The notes under the pieces are model-generated. The model saw only the letters and a program-made list of their open reading frames with translations, was not told the DNA's origin and made no database searches. Both the position numbers and the translations under genes were made by a program. Shown here piece after piece: positions 24,068 to 37,289 of a stretch of 64,000 bases of DNA. This stretch comes from Sialis fuliginosa (taxonomy: Eukaryota; Arthropoda; Insecta; Megaloptera; Sialidae), in the NCBI GenBank assembly GCA_961205875.1, contig OY540811.1, positions 19,585,248 to 19,649,247 on the forward strand, given 5' to 3'. Within the stretch, counting starts at the first letter, position 1. Every line of letters begins with the position of its first letter.

Positions 24068-26881
24068 ATGGCTGTTGTAATGCCATCAAGATTTGCTGTT
24101 TTAAAAATAGAAGAAGACGATTATCGCCCTAAAAATCAAAACAAAACGAATGATATTAAAAAGAAACCCGATTCAAAACAGAATCAAAAAAAGACTGTCA
24201 AAATTACCAATGCAAAGAAAAGCGGAGCAAAACCGGTATGTTATAAATGTGTATTTTTACGAATTTTTCTACATGTAATGTAAACTTTTAGGTTAACAGT
24301 AAACCAGCACAAGCACCACAACCTGTCCAAACCAAGTCTAAAAAGAAGAAGGAACCGACCGCTGAACAGTGGGAACAATGGAAACAAAAAGACAGCGAAT
24401 TTGTCAATGGAAATTACGAAGAAGATTTACAGAATGCCATTTTGCTTTCGAAATTAGATTATGAAGAAAATAAAGGGAAATATAAACAACCGGAGAAGAA
24501 ACGAATTGAAGAACCGAAGAATCCTGAATTGAGTAAGAAAAATAAGAAAAAGAAAGTTATGTCGTTAGAGCAGTTTAACAATATGGTTTCTGGCGTTCCC
24601 GAAACAAATGGTAAAGATTTATATAAACATTTTATATGAAAGTAGGTATTTCATTTTTAATGTATTTCAGGTGCTGGAGACGAACCAGTAGTAGTAGTAG
24701 TGGAGGAAAATTTTATTGAACCTGATGAAACATTTTTTGATAGAATAAAAAAAGAAGCTAAAGAAGAACTTAGGAAAGAGAAGACACAGGAAAAAAGAAA
24801 AACTAGAGAACCATACAATGATGCCGTAACTATTTCTCAGTTTCAAGGTGAGCTCGAGAAAGAAAGGGCTGAAAATGTTGTTTTGCGTAGAGAATTGGAA
24901 GCAGCTAGACAGGAGATACTAAATGTGAAAACTAGAAATAAAAAATTATACAGCATTCTTGCTCAAGGAGAGATGAAAGACAAAGCTGAGATATTGACTG
25001 AAGTTGAACGGATGAAAAGGGTTCAAGAAGAATTGACAGCTGAGGTTGCTCGTTTATATGAGCAACTTGAACAAGAGCGTTCCAAGGGTGGTGCTAAAAC
25101 TCATGAGCCAAAACATAAAGATAAAGTAAGTATAAAGTAATAATAAATAAAATATTGGCGAAACTTTAGTTTAACATTTTTGTTTGTTGGTACTAGTAGA
25201 CTATTTGGGTGTTGGGCATGCTTATTATTTATGTCAGTAAATGAACAGTACTAAAGGACTCAAACAGTAGATTATACGTGATCACCAATACATTGTTATA
25301 TAATATTATATCATTAAAAAATCAACATATAACTGATTATTTTTTTAAATATGGAGAATATGGGTGGACCGACGTCACAACTGTCAAAAATACGTATATA
25401 ATTCAGAGTAGAGTTGATGCTCTAATAATATACACGTTAACTGTCCTTGGTAAGGACAAGTCTATACGTTATACTCTATTCTAACACATCAACATTTGAT
25501 TTTTGATAGTTGTGACATGGGTCTATCTATGTCCTCCGTATTTACCATTTTTTCTAGTTTTTTTGCTATTGTGCTTCTCTGTTATTACATGTTACAATGT
25601 ATTAGCGGTCATATATATTCCACTGGTTGAGTACTGTTCAATCAGTGACATAAATCTTATTCGCATATACACTGCGTAAATCAAGTAAGTGTTGACCAAT
25701 ATACAAAAGTATGATATCTGAGTGTACGTGTTAAACTAAAGTCATATCATAATATGGTGGTGTAATATTAGCAAACATTTTCTTGAATAAGGAAGAAGCA
25801 ATGGTTTTTATTAACTTCTTCTACAACACATTGGCTGACCTCAAGAAGCCATTTTTTTAGCCTTACTGAAAAAAATACTTTTTTACGATTTCTCTTGTAT
25901 AATCTTTAAAATATCTCCAATTCTTACTAATCAATATATTACATAACCTAAAAAAATTAAACAGTGTTGTAAAGAAACAACAAAAATTAATAATGGATGA
26001 GATGGGTTATCATCTAATACAACAGTTTCGCACATATCCAGTAAGCAACAAATTTAAAACAATGGTGATTTATATAAAATAAAATATCTTTGGCATGATT
26101 GAAAAACAACTATGAATAATCTCAAATAAATATAAGAATATAAATGGAATATAACAATATTCTTAAACTTATTTAATAATAATATATAAAAATAATCGTA
26201 ATATATAAAAATGTTGGTGCATATGTATGTCACAACATCACGCCTAAACCACTGGACATATCAAAGCCATATTCACACCATATGTTAGTTTGATGGTCTG
26301 CAGGTGGCGTTGGGGTCTAGATATTTAAATATATTAATTACGTGGAAAATATTTTTACTTAAATAATATTGTATAAAATAAATATATTGTACCGCGCGTT
26401 TCATTACTGTCGCATTTCATTTCCATTGCATTTCATTTCCGTCACAATACTAAAATTTCAATCTCAACGCGCCTAACAATTAAAAATTTATCTTTCCAGT
26501 TTCCAGTTCAAGATAATTTTTATTAATATTACTCCATTAGTAGGTATATGTTTAGTTTTCAAAAAAATGGATGACATTACCCATCCTAAATAATGTTTAT
26601 TAATTATTTACTTGTAAATATACATCAATTTAAAAAACATTTTATTAATTTATTTAAGTTCGTTTCAAAATTAAGTTTTATTTTTCAGAAATTTATAAGG
26701 AAATCTGTACGTTTTGATGCTTCAACTGAAATACATTGAAAATTTTTTACATAATAAATATTCAGAAGAAATCAAGAAGACAGATTAATATATTTTTGTA
26801 TTTAAGAGGTATCTAATATTTCATTTATAGTTTCAGAAAAAACGTGCAGGAAATGAAAATACTCAAGCAAAAAGTTCTTAA
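24068..26881 (+). CDS. GKAP1: G kinase-anchoring protein 1 (GKAP42) homologue
   Basis: GKAP1 binds cGMP-dependent protein kinase I and is Golgi-associated in mammals. Insect homologues are little studied. Exons are 24068-24235, 24292-24610, 24671-25125 and 26831 (or 26837)-26881, giving 330 or 328 residues, near the family's roughly 360. The start MAVVMPSRFAVLKIEEDDY matches the family opening, where a short leader is followed by SRFA-L. It is preferred to the upstream in-frame ATG at 23999. Lysine-rich stretches (SKKKKE, KKNKKKK) flank the conserved region with AEQWEQWKQKDSEFV and NAILLSKLDYEE. A coiled coil of about 90 residues (roughly 210-300) follows, containing AENVVLRRELEAARQEIL, LYSILAQGEM and LYEQLEQERSKG. 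The last intron is 1.7 kb and holds an inverted-repeat element. The final exon has two in-frame acceptors six bases apart. Confidence 0.92.
25374..25516. mobile_element. Small inverted-repeat (MITE-like) element in the last GKAP1 intron
   Basis: Arms at 25374-25391 (gtcacaactgtcaaaaat) and 25499-25516 are inverted copies differing at one base. The interior is a longer imperfect palindrome centred on a GTCCTT...AAGGAC hairpin near 25442-25457. I see no coding capacity and no clear target duplication. The superfamily is unresolved. Confidence 0.6.
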
Positions 26882-29860
26882 GTGTGAGACAAGGAAAATT
26901 TCCATTTCATACATTGGAGTGTTTTACAAATTTCTTTTTTTCATTCAATATACCATTTAAAATGTAATTTCAGATTCTTTATTTTCATAAATTAGAATTA
27001 CTACATGCGAAGATTCAGAAATGTTGACATCGTAGTATTCTATGTAAATGTAATTATTTTTTAATTTTTATTAATGTGCTTTTTGTAATTTTCATATTAC
27101 TCTATTTTTACGAATTAAAATATTCTACATCATTTTTAAAAGTATTTGTTTATTATGACTGACGAGTAATGTTACATAATCCTAAAAATATTACATAACA
27201 TTAATAATATAGTAGATATCCCAGATTTGAATAACCTATCCCACATCACAGATTGTCCTGGAAAATAATCTGTTTTATTTAACCTGTGACTTTAAATTTT
27301 ATACACGGCATGTGAGCATGATCGTGGACTTATTAAAAAAATCATTTTACAGAAAAAATTAATTAATGGCTATTGTTTTATTCATAACTTTGAACCGTTA
27401 TTTTTTTTGTTTCGGTTTTCGTTCCGGTTTCAGTAAAAAAATATATATCGGTTTGGTTCCGTTTTTCGTTCCGAAAATAATAACGGTTTTTTCGGTTTTC
27501 GGTTCAGCTCTGAGTGATTAATTATATATTTTTTTTATTTGTATTAAAAATGTATTTTCTACCATAATTTAGAACATTTTATTGTACTTGTATGAGTATG
27601 ATAACACTGAACAACTGAAGTGGGGAGTAAGATCATGTTAACGCGCATATTTTAACATGTACCGAACCGAAAAAAACGATATTTTTTCGGTTAGGTTCCA
27701 GTTTTCGTTCCGGCAAAAAATAACGGTTTTTCCGGTTTTCGGTTCAGTTACTGTTCGAAGTCCTGGTTCGCCTGGTTCTATTTAATATATAAATTAACAA
27801 ATTTTTTTTATTCGGAAACTGACCGCAAATCAGCGTATTGAGCGCATTTTTATAAATCGGCGTAGTCCTAAATCAAGGTTAGTATATCCAAAGCCATCTT
27901 ACAGTCACTATTCGAATTAATTATTTAGCCAAGATACAAACCTTCCATTCCGCAGTACTCCTCGCATGTAAATATAATAAAGTTAAGAAAATATGAGAAT
28001 TCGAACGAGACCGAGACCTTTTAAATACTGACAAAACGAGACTAACATAAACCTAATTTCGTCTCGTCTAAACGCACTTCAAAAATAAATCAACAGATGG
28101 CCCATCTTTACATAAAATTTTTCAATCTAGTAACTATTAACAGCGGAGCGTTATGAATATCATGAGTTCTTGGCAAAATAAATATTTGGGGCTCCCATTA
28201 AATTTTTTGATGAAATAAGGAAAATATAAAAAATTACAACAAAAATGTTTCCTTAAGAAACTTGAAATTTTTACTGAACATGTAAAATGATGCTCTCTAG
28301 ACAAAGAAGAACAGAAATTAACCCCACCCCCTCTATCTCGGTAACTACTGACTTATAAAAATTATAGAAAAAAAATTGGTGATAAAGTTTTTTTTTTCAT
28401 ACCTAGGCGTGTGCGGTGTCAAAATATTGATCTTACTCATTGTCAGTATAATTAACTATAATTTGATTCTATTTTTTATTTTAACTTAAAAGTAGGGCCT
28501 GCAAGGGGTTCCAAACAGTCCACGTAGTACGTATAGTACCTTCGAAATCCGTATTATGTGTTGTTCATAAAATACATACGCAAAAAGGGAGCGGAAGCAA
28601 TTGTGTCAGGGACGGGAGAGGAAGTCCGAACAAACGTGACGAGACGCGACGTTTGAAATAATTTTTTTTTAAACTAAAGATTTTATTTTTCACTCGCGAT
28701 ATAAACGGCATTGTTTTTAATGATCAATTTTGTTCATTAAAATAATCATTCATTTGGTGTCCAGGTTTTGTGACGTATTATTAGGTAAGGAGTTTAAAAA
28801 ATGTGATGCTGCGAGACAAAGGGGGAAGGAGCAGTGCCAGATTAAGTCACCCCCTGTGAATTTTTTGTGACAGAAAAAATATCAGTGGGCTCTATTTTTT
28901 TAATAAATTGGACGGTTATCACTTCTTATAAACTTGACATTGACCAAAAAAAAGTCAATTGATTTAATTTTTTAGACATTTTACCCTTTGGAAGCTTTAA
29001 ATAACCAAAGAAAGAAGGTAAATAGGCTTTATTTTATTAACAAATGAGACGGGTGTCACCCGGGGCGTTTAATGTGGGCAAATTTAGAAAAATCGATTTA
29101 AAAAATCAAAAATCAGGATTTTAAAAATCGATTTTTCGATGAATAGTGTACGTGTTTCTAATTTCATCAAAAAAAATATTTCTGGCAAATCAATAAAATA
29201 ATTATAAAAATTAATAAATTATAATATTCTCTACAACTTTTTATCCAATGTACTTTTTAAAAACTATTACTAAACCGGAAACGGATATTTACTCTGGTCA
29301 AATTTTGTATTTTAGACTTTCAACTGGCTATAGGTCTCTTAGGACTCATATTAAAAGAATATTTACGTACATTAACTTTTTTTCTTATTTTTAATCTTAC
29401 AACAAGAATATAGGTACATTTATTTTGTATAATTTGAAGCATCCGTATTAAGTTTAATTCTGCAGTACTATCTTTAAAATTTTTTTTAAACAACCACAAC
29501 GCTTTTCATATCTTCGATATATTTGTTCTCAAAATTCTCCGATATTCTTTACTTATTTGAAATTATTATTTTTTTAAAGAGAAAAAATTCTAACGGAACT
29601 TAAGCTATGTGACCGTCCGCCGCCCCTTCTGAACTGACACCCCGGGTTATCGTCTAGTCTCCCTCCCTAAAGCCGGCATTGCTGTTATACATTGACAAAA
29701 TAAGCAACGAATTTTAATAAATATATAAATTTCAAACATCAACCATTCTTTTTTCCAAAGCTTACTTGACCTTAATTTAATATTGTACTCGAAAAATTGT
29801 AGTTTTGGCTGACGCCTCGACTAACAACCATATTTTACTTTTTCATGACAATTGGGATTA
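26882..29860. other. Intergenic DNA downstream of GKAP1
   Basis: ATTAAA at 27114-27119 may be the GKAP1 polyadenylation signal. The remainder holds the CGGTTTTCGGTT tracts (27391-27770), the gagac tract near 28000-28080, an aaaatcgattt palindromic patch near 29090-29145, and a cagtgccagattaag sequence near 28834. No gene seen. Confidence 0.45.
27391..27770. repeat. Element with CGGTTTTCGGTTC-type terminal tracts
   Basis: Two blocks, 27391-27511 and 27661-27770, are built from cggttttcg and cgttccgg units, with aaccgaaccgaa in the opposite sense at 27660. Both end in cggttttcggttcag. The layout suggests one non-autonomous element with repeat-rich ends. No target duplication is identified. Confidence 0.55.
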
Positions 29861-29869
29861 TTATTCAAT

Positions 29870-30215
29870 AATGAATAAAATTCATTGTATCTTTGTTATG
29901 AGTTGTTTTATTATCGAAAATACGAGAAACTTTGCGATCATTTTTTTAAAGAAAAATTGTTCTCCGATTTCAAAATTTGACTCGATCTTTCCGTTCCTAG
30001 TCTTAATACGTGTTTAATACTAAACAGATTATAAAATTTCATAACTTTATCACAATGGGTTCTCAAAATATTAAATAAAAACTAATTTTAGGCTAAATCT
30101 GGGGTTCTGTAGCTCCCTCACGAAGAATTTCCGGACAAATGTTTATATGAACTTTTTTTCTTGAAATATTTTTCTCGATCAACTGTTCAAGTTTGTTCCA
30201 CCTGATAGGGATCCT
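29870..30215 (+). repeat. Dispersed repeat, copy 1
   Basis: Shares ttctgtagctccctcacgaa, cttgaaatatttttctcgat and tgttccacctgata with 31030-31370, and also tacgagaaactttgcgatca in diverged form. Same orientation, 1.15 kb apart. Non-coding. Confidence 0.7.
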
Positions 30216-30400
30216 TTCTCAAGTTAGCTGTTTTTCATTGTAATCCCCAGTCCGCTACTGTACAAAACTACCACCTACTATTTAAAAATAGTTACTGTTT
30301 GATTAAATTCGCAACAATGACAACATTGACCACATTCAATATTCAAACAAATCTGACAGCTCATAACAATAGATACCAACATAGATATGATGATAATTCC

Positions 30401-30680
30401 ACAATCCTCCCTCTATGATATTTCGGGTGCATCATGTACGACGGAAAATGCACTTCACGCTCATCACGCAGCTTGAATGAAGCTCACACATCATTGTATA
30501 CGTGAGTGTACATGTGTGTGTGATGTGTGATGCCTGACAACAGCGCCAACCTGTTACTTCCGGCACGGTGAGCACCGCTGCAACAAATAACGCGGGATTA
30601 ACGAATGCGATCAGCTTTTGTTTGTTGCACTGTTGTGATCGAGGTGGCTGGAGTTGCGAACATTTGATTGGCTAAATTTG
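30401..30680. other. G+C-richer unique patch
   Basis: Stands out from AT-rich flanks (for example cagcgccaacctgttacttc and cggcacggtgagcaccgctg). There is no coding frame and no second copy in the window. A candidate regulatory element, by inference only. Confidence 0.35.
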
Positions 30681-31029
30681 GAAAGGGCATATAAAATTGA
30701 TTATCTATTAATGGTTGAATTAAAATAATCGTTAATCATGATTTTTTTATGTATGGTTAAATGTATAAATAATACATTTAAAGGTTTCTGATTAACAACT
30801 GGGAATACATATCAAGGTTTATTCATAGTCAGTGAAGCGTTACCCAGTAACACACGTTTTCTGGGTGATCTAAAACCACTGAATAACAGAAACTAAAAGT
30901 CCGACTGATTTTAGTATCATTCTAAATGGCGTATGTAATAGTTACCCAAAGTTATTAAACTGTACTATAATGTAGTTTAATAACCTTGATAGTTACCTAC
31001 AATATAAAAAATATCAGATTTCATTTTTG

Positions 31030-31370
31030 CTTCCTCGCAATATCGAAGATACGAGAAGCTTTGTGATTGTTTTAAAATGAGACAAAAAAATTGTTCTCTG
31101 ATTTCAAAATTTTAAATTGATATTTCCGTTTCAGGTCAAGACAAACACTTTTCGTTCCGTGTCTGTCTGTGTGTCTTTTTGTCTGTCGAGTGAATCCTTG
31201 TTACACGCATAACTCATGAACCACTAAACCGATATTAACGAAACTTGGTTGGGTTCTGTAGCTCCCTCACGAAAAATTTCCCGACAAATGTTTACATGAA
31301 TTTTTTTTCTTGAAATATTTTTCTCGATCAACTGTTCATGTTTGTTCCACCTGATATGACTCACCCTGCA
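31030..31370 (+). repeat. Dispersed repeat, copy 2
   Basis: Second copy of 29870-30215, with an insertion carrying a GTCTGTCTGTGTGTC tract and the phrase aactcatgaaccactaaacc. That phrase recurs again at 31450-31470. The repeat continues to about 31640 as part of the same element type. Confidence 0.7.
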
Positions 31371-32314
31371 TATATATACATTATAGTGCAATTTTCATTA
31401 AAATAATAAATATATTTAAATTTTAGATGGTTGAGTGAATCCTTGTTACACGCACAACTCATGAACCACTAAACCGATATTAATGAAACTTGGTTGGGTG
31501 GTTGTGTCTGGCTTGAAAAATCGTGTTTAAGGGGAGGGATGAAATCCCAAAATATTTATTTTTTCAAGATATCTCAAGAACGACAAATGTTACGTGAAAA
31601 TTTTATAGGATCTTTTTTGTAGAGCATTCAATTTCCTATAATATAGATCTACAACGTTAGATTCAGATTTAAATTGTCAAAAAATTAAAAATATACGAAA
31701 AAATAATCAGATGCGTCTTAAAAAAAATTTTGAACTAATATTTTTTAGTTAAATTGTATGAAAATTAAATGGTTAATCAATTTATCTGAACACTTTATCG
31801 GTTTTTATTTAAATTGTTCTATAATTAACTACCTTTGGTGAATTTAGCACTGTGCATGTACTTGGCAGATGTTTTTACTATTCAGTTTTTATTCTCGCAA
31901 ACGAATTAAATTATTTACAAAATATAAATAAAATAAAAAATTTATTCACGTATCTTTAACTGGTTACTATTATTTTTTCGATTTATATCATACGCAATTA
32001 CAAAATAGTTTCATAAGATATATTTCACAGTCTCATCTTTTGTAGAAAGTAAACATTATAATGTACATTTTTTATAATATAGTTTTTAATAACCTTTGAA
32101 TAGAGCTCTAACAATTACGTATATTATGTTGAAATAAAAAATATACTATTTTGTATATATAAAAAGTAAATAAAAATATGATCATATATGGTGCATGAAT
32201 CTTTCTATACTTCCATACACCGCATTACGTATAACATGTATGAATAGCATATATTATATAACAACTCGCTTGCAAGAACGATTCTGATTTACCAGTAGAC
32301 ACAATGTAAAATAT

Positions 32315-32646
32315 TACAGCGCGGTCGACGTATGTATGTATTAAAATGTGCAAATTTTCACACACGTCACCCTTTGCGCGGTGTCCAAACCATATTGCAT
32401 ATTCATAAGGGCATCATATATGTACATACGGTGACGACAAAAACTGCAGACGCGGTGAAAAGTGACGGGCCGATTGTCGCCGGTCGGGAAAAATCATATT
32501 GTCCTTGTTTGTGGAAAACAAATTGCGATCGTATACGCTCCAATGTGCTTAACTTTACTCGTATTGTCTTTAATGATAGGTATCTTCAGGGACGTGTGGC
32601 TGCCGATTCAATAGAGGAGGTTTTTATTATAAGAATATATTGTTAG
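32315..32646. other. G+C-richer patch with a 104-codon frame
   Basis: The patch contains cgcggtgaaaagtgacgggc and gccggtcgggaaaaatc. A frame on the plus strand (32332-32646) spans it, but its protein has no recognised motif and I see no splice context. It may be regulatory DNA or an uncharacterised exon. Confidence 0.3.
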
Positions 32647-34430
32647 TAATCAATATTTTTTATTGTTTTGGTTATTATGACTTTTTTCTTACATACGCAT
32701 ACATACATGAAAATAGTAGAAGTGTGCTAAATGAATAATTATTTATATTATTTATGTATGAACAAGAACGCAAGATTTAATTTATTCTAATTTATTAAAA
32801 CAAGCCCTAATATTTTTATTTCAGCATAAAGTGCATACATTGCGATTAGTTGTGGAACATAATATTCGACAAATGTCCCCCACGATTCTGTTAGTACATT
32901 CTTCCTCTTTTGACGAAATAGATGGTATGTCATAATTGCGGTTCAATTTCACGTAGAATTTCCAACTTGAGCCCAGGAATTTTTTGTGGCACAGACACGA
33001 AATTTAATGTTTATGTAAAAGTGATACCTCATACCTACTATAGTGTTAAACAAGTCTACATATTTTGTACACGTTGACTTTTACAGTCGAACTCTATAAA
33101 TATTTAACTTCGCTGTCCAATTATACCGTTAATTAACAATGGTTTTTGATGAAATTTTTCTGACCAGACGATGTCAAACCCTCTCATATATTTAAAAAAT
33201 AGTCAACGAAAGGTATACGAATGAATAGAAAGGTTTAGAAGTAGCAGAACAGATGGAATTGAAGAATATCGTTAAAATGAATGCTTTCATCAGTTCGTGT
33301 TTTATTTGACATATTTGACGGACGGTTGAGTAAATAACTGCTGTATTAGAAAATAAGACAAAATTCGAACATATTCAAAATACGCTAAAAACTGCTATGA
33401 CCTCACTTTATACAATTCTCTATCGCCGATGTATGAAAACAGCTCCAACTACAAAAATCTAAACACAACGTTTCTCACTAACGATGAGATTGAAAAGTAG
33501 AATCGAATGTTTAGAGCTTCATTGTAAAAACCAGAGTAAATAGAGGCAACTGGCGAAGAAAATTTGGATTTGTCTAACATTATAGTATGGTCTGATCGTG
33601 GTCTGAACATAAAAGGAATGTTTTTGTCATTAGACAAAATTGTTATTATTAGATACATATGTTTGCTTTCTTGCGCAAAATAAACAAGTCAATTGTATTT
33701 ATAAACAAAATGTTTATTTTATTGAAATATTAATATTAATATAGGCATATCAAATAACACACATACTTAACAATTATTATCGTTTATTATTATGCTATTT
33801 AAATTGAACATTTTGTTAAATAATTTTTTTATTGGTGTCTATTATTTTTATAAATCAGTTGATGAAAATTTTACAATAAAGTAAAAAATTCAAAATAAAT
33901 ATTAATAATCATCTATAAAAATACTATGACTCATCAAAATTGATATATTATGTAATATTATTTTTATCCTTTTCAAACAAACTGCCTCCGCGCCTGACTT
34001 TACGGTTTTAGCTTTAAATAATGGCGTCGCTATTGACCAGTCTATGTTATGTTTTAATTTTCAATCTTCTGTTTGTGAAAAGTTTTGATGTGATTCTGGG
34101 TCCAGCTGAAATTTAGGTTTATTATTAAATTTGTTTAATTTAAAATATGCCTGTAAAACGAATTCTCTTACCAGAACGTTCAACACATACTTTGTGTACG
34201 TTCATTTATATTAAAAATTAAAATTTATAAATATTGAATATTATTTTTATTTAATGAAATTATTTTGTTTTACGCAAATTCTTGTCTTCTACTTAATGTA
34301 TTTGAAAAATTTCATTTTTATATAATACCTATATTTCTTAATATTATTGTAAAAAAGCAAAACCTATCTGCGATGTACTAAATACATATATATAAATGAC
34401 TGCCCATTGACAGTTCTAATGAATGGTATA
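32647..34430. other. Gene-free AT-rich DNA
   Basis: No gene or repeat pair that I can support. The minus-strand frame at 33449-33658 looks like chance. Confidence 0.45.
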
Positions 34431-34437
34431 GTTTATA

Positions 34438-34650
34438 TCAGTGGTTTTCAACGGGGGTTCGTGTATATCGTAAGGGGTCCGCAGTGGATCCCAGTATTTC
34501 TGATTGTACACGTTGTAAAGTAGAGTAAAAAATACGTTCAAATATGCTATAGCAAACTTAGTGGCCCACAAGAAAAACTAGTACTTATCTACTTTGACAA
34601 AAAAGTTATAACCATTTAAAGAAGTTCAGAATTTTCAAATATTTCACATA
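34438..34650. repeat. Fragments of element ends
   Basis: cagtggttttcaacgggggt at 34440 resembles hAT-type ends. At 34576-34625 the sequence cttatctactttgacaaaaa recurs in inverted orientation near 62850-62880. Confidence 0.45.
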
Positions 34651-34790
34651 GAATTACTAATTTTTTTTATGTAATAAAACTCACTTCTTCCTTGCAAATA
34701 ATTAATCTCATTTAATCGAATCTGTATCTCTTACCGTTTAGGAAAACCCTATGCATTTCACGCTTATCTTCTATCATCAATTTATTAATA

Positions 34791-35040
34791 TACTAGCTGG
34801 GCCCACGCGGCTTCGCTCGCGTAGACTACGGAATTATTGTTTAGGATTTTTGAAAAATATAGTTTAATTAATTAAGTACAAACACGATTAGTTATTATTG
34901 TAATAATAATTTATCAATACCTAAATTACCTAACAAAAACGAATCAGAAGAAAAAAGTACAAATAATTTGTGTTCTGTTTAAATTTTAACTATGCTTTAG
35001 GGTTTTTATTTGATTATTATAAAAAATATACAAAATGTAA
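34791..35040 (+). repeat. ACTAGCTGGGCCC... repeat, copy 1
   Basis: Begins tatactagctgggcccacgcgg and runs through ggaattattgtttaggattt. It matches 38926-39100 in the same orientation. Such actagctg...cgcggcttcgc ends are widespread in insect retroposon-like repeats. The 106-codon frame at 35146-35466, just downstream, has no motif I recognise. Confidence 0.7.
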
Positions 35041-35611
35041 TTTTTTAAGTCATACCTAATGAAATGTTCAGAAAGTGTAATATTTACATTGTTAAAAAAT
35101 ACCTAATAAAAATAAAACATATCTGTATTCATTAATCACTCTGGAATGACACACACAGCCCCTTGTAAATATATCTGTAATAAATTTAACGAAAACATAT
35201 TTTATCTGTCCCCGAACCGACGACAATATAATAATGACGTCATTTCCTTTTCTGATTTATTGCCAGCGCCATCTAAGAAATCCCGGAGGAAATATCATCT
35301 GTACACAAGAGTTTTTGAAAAATTGTTGGCGTATAGTAACAAATTTCATTTACCGTCCAAGGATTATATCATGAAGGGTGAATTTCATGCGATATTTTAT
35401 CTTAACAAATTGAAAACAGAACGTTTTCTGTCAATATACGTTTATCTATTTATATTAACATTTTAATTATAGCTCTAACTAATATCTATTTATATTTTAG
35501 TATTACGAACATAAATAAGGTACTGTCACCAGTTATGGCCGCTACAAATGCAAGGTTTACTGTTTTTGTGATTGACGGGCTTCTTTTTTGTAATTCTCAT
35601 GAATTTTGTTT

Positions 35612-35990
35612 ATGTTTTTTCTCCAGCAATGGATAAAGTAAAACCAGTAATGAGCACGCAGTGATGGACACTTGCTAATGATTACAAAATGATAAGTACT
35701 ATGACACAAAAGATATAAAAGAAAGAATCGTCAAATCTGAAACAATATGCTATGACATAATAATAATTAATTAATTAATTAATTATACTAATAATTAGTT
35801 TAAATGTCCACCATTTTGACACCTATTGGCCGATTGTCATCAAATCACGCAGTAAGACAGTTAAATGTATATATATTAATATTCAGAAATAATAGTAATC
35901 AAATATCATCAAATATTTCTGATTCAGTACATTTAATTTAAAAATTGCCATTACTGGGGTCATATCTTAGACTGGTGCCAGTACCTTATT
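35612..35990 (-). repeat. Inverted copy of the repeat core at 780-1165
   Basis: Reads, on the minus strand, the same series as 780-1165 (tggcaccagtctt, ggtgtcaaaatggtggacat, ttactttatccattgctgg), about 85-90% alike by eye. Non-coding. Confidence 0.75.
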
Positions 35991-37285
35991 TATTTATATA
36001 ATAGACAATTCTGTTGCCAAAAATTAGGTAGTAAAAATTGATTTTAATCTATTTGATCTAGAATAGTTTTAATACATAATCTAGATAAGTTTCTTTCTTT
36101 TACTCTCCTGAATGGAACACATATTTATATAAAATATTGATTCTTTATTAAGATATTTTTATATATACTATTATTTCAGATATTTAGTTAAACATCGCAA
36201 TAATGTGTATATTCTATTTTATCAAAATCTGAACTTATAGAAGAAATCTTACCAAAATGCCACAGAAGCAGTATATGTATGTAAATTATTTTATGAAAAA
36301 AAGGAAACTTATTTATGACGTAATTAAACTAGAGACACTTCAGGAAGTCACCATTTATAGAAACCCACCTGACTAAAACTTTCTTTACTAATTGTGATAC
36401 ATTTCTTTAATTAATGCCGGATTAATAAAATGCCCCCTCCCCTTAGGTATTTTTTAAACTGCCATATTCTACTACATAGTGTACATAACAGAATTGTCTA
36501 AATTGGTAAGATATGACTTTATACAATTTTTGAAAAATAATTAAAAAAAGATACCGTCATCATTTTTATTCTTGTTTTTTATTCCTTATTTCTAAGCAAA
36601 CAAATTTCATTATTTAATTTATTTACTAATAAATTTAAAAATATACATATCATATGTAATTATAGGTAACAGTATATAAATGTATGTTTATAAAACATTG
36701 ATTTTCTCGATTGTCTGAGGGCTAGTCATTTTGACTTCTGAACGACTTTAAATAATGAAATATTTTCAATATCAAAATTACAAATGTAACCAAGCAATTT
36801 TATTTCGTAAATTATAATAGGATATAGTAAGAACACGAAATAAAATAGCCTAATGTGGTTAAGCAATGTTAATTATATTAATTTCCAAGAAGAAAAACAC
36901 TTTATATAAATCACATATACATAAAGAGCGTCGTCTTCGTCGTATACGCCGCATCAAGTTTAAAGAACACTCTTTACGGCGGCTAAAGTTTTTAAGAGTA
37001 AATATATTTACATTGGCAACTGGGTCCATACTGTCATCTTATATTAAAATATAATCTGAGACATTTTTCACAACGTGGTTTCTTCAAAAGCGAGAAGTGT
37101 GCATTATTAGAGGCTTTGTTAAATCGGATCTCTAGTTTTATGTTCCTTTACGTTGTATTTTAGCTTATTTGTTCATTACATAATTAGTTAATATATCACA
37201 TATAATTAGTGATAACTTTATTATTATTATCTATAAGTAATTGTTTATATTTTATTTGAATAATCTTGAAAATAACTGACATTGT
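35991..37285. other. Gene-free DNA
   Basis: AT-rich. A ttaatgccggattaataaaa phrase at 36412 resembles ends of miniature elements. The small lysine/arginine-rich frame at 36866-37054 has no recognised content. Confidence 0.4.
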
Positions 37286-37289
37286 CGGA

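Noticed and set aside
35146..35466. 106-codon frame as a transposase or host exon
   Set aside because: It follows a dispersed repeat and has a short plausible-looking stretch (DLLPAPSKKSRRK), but no catalytic residues or recognised domain.
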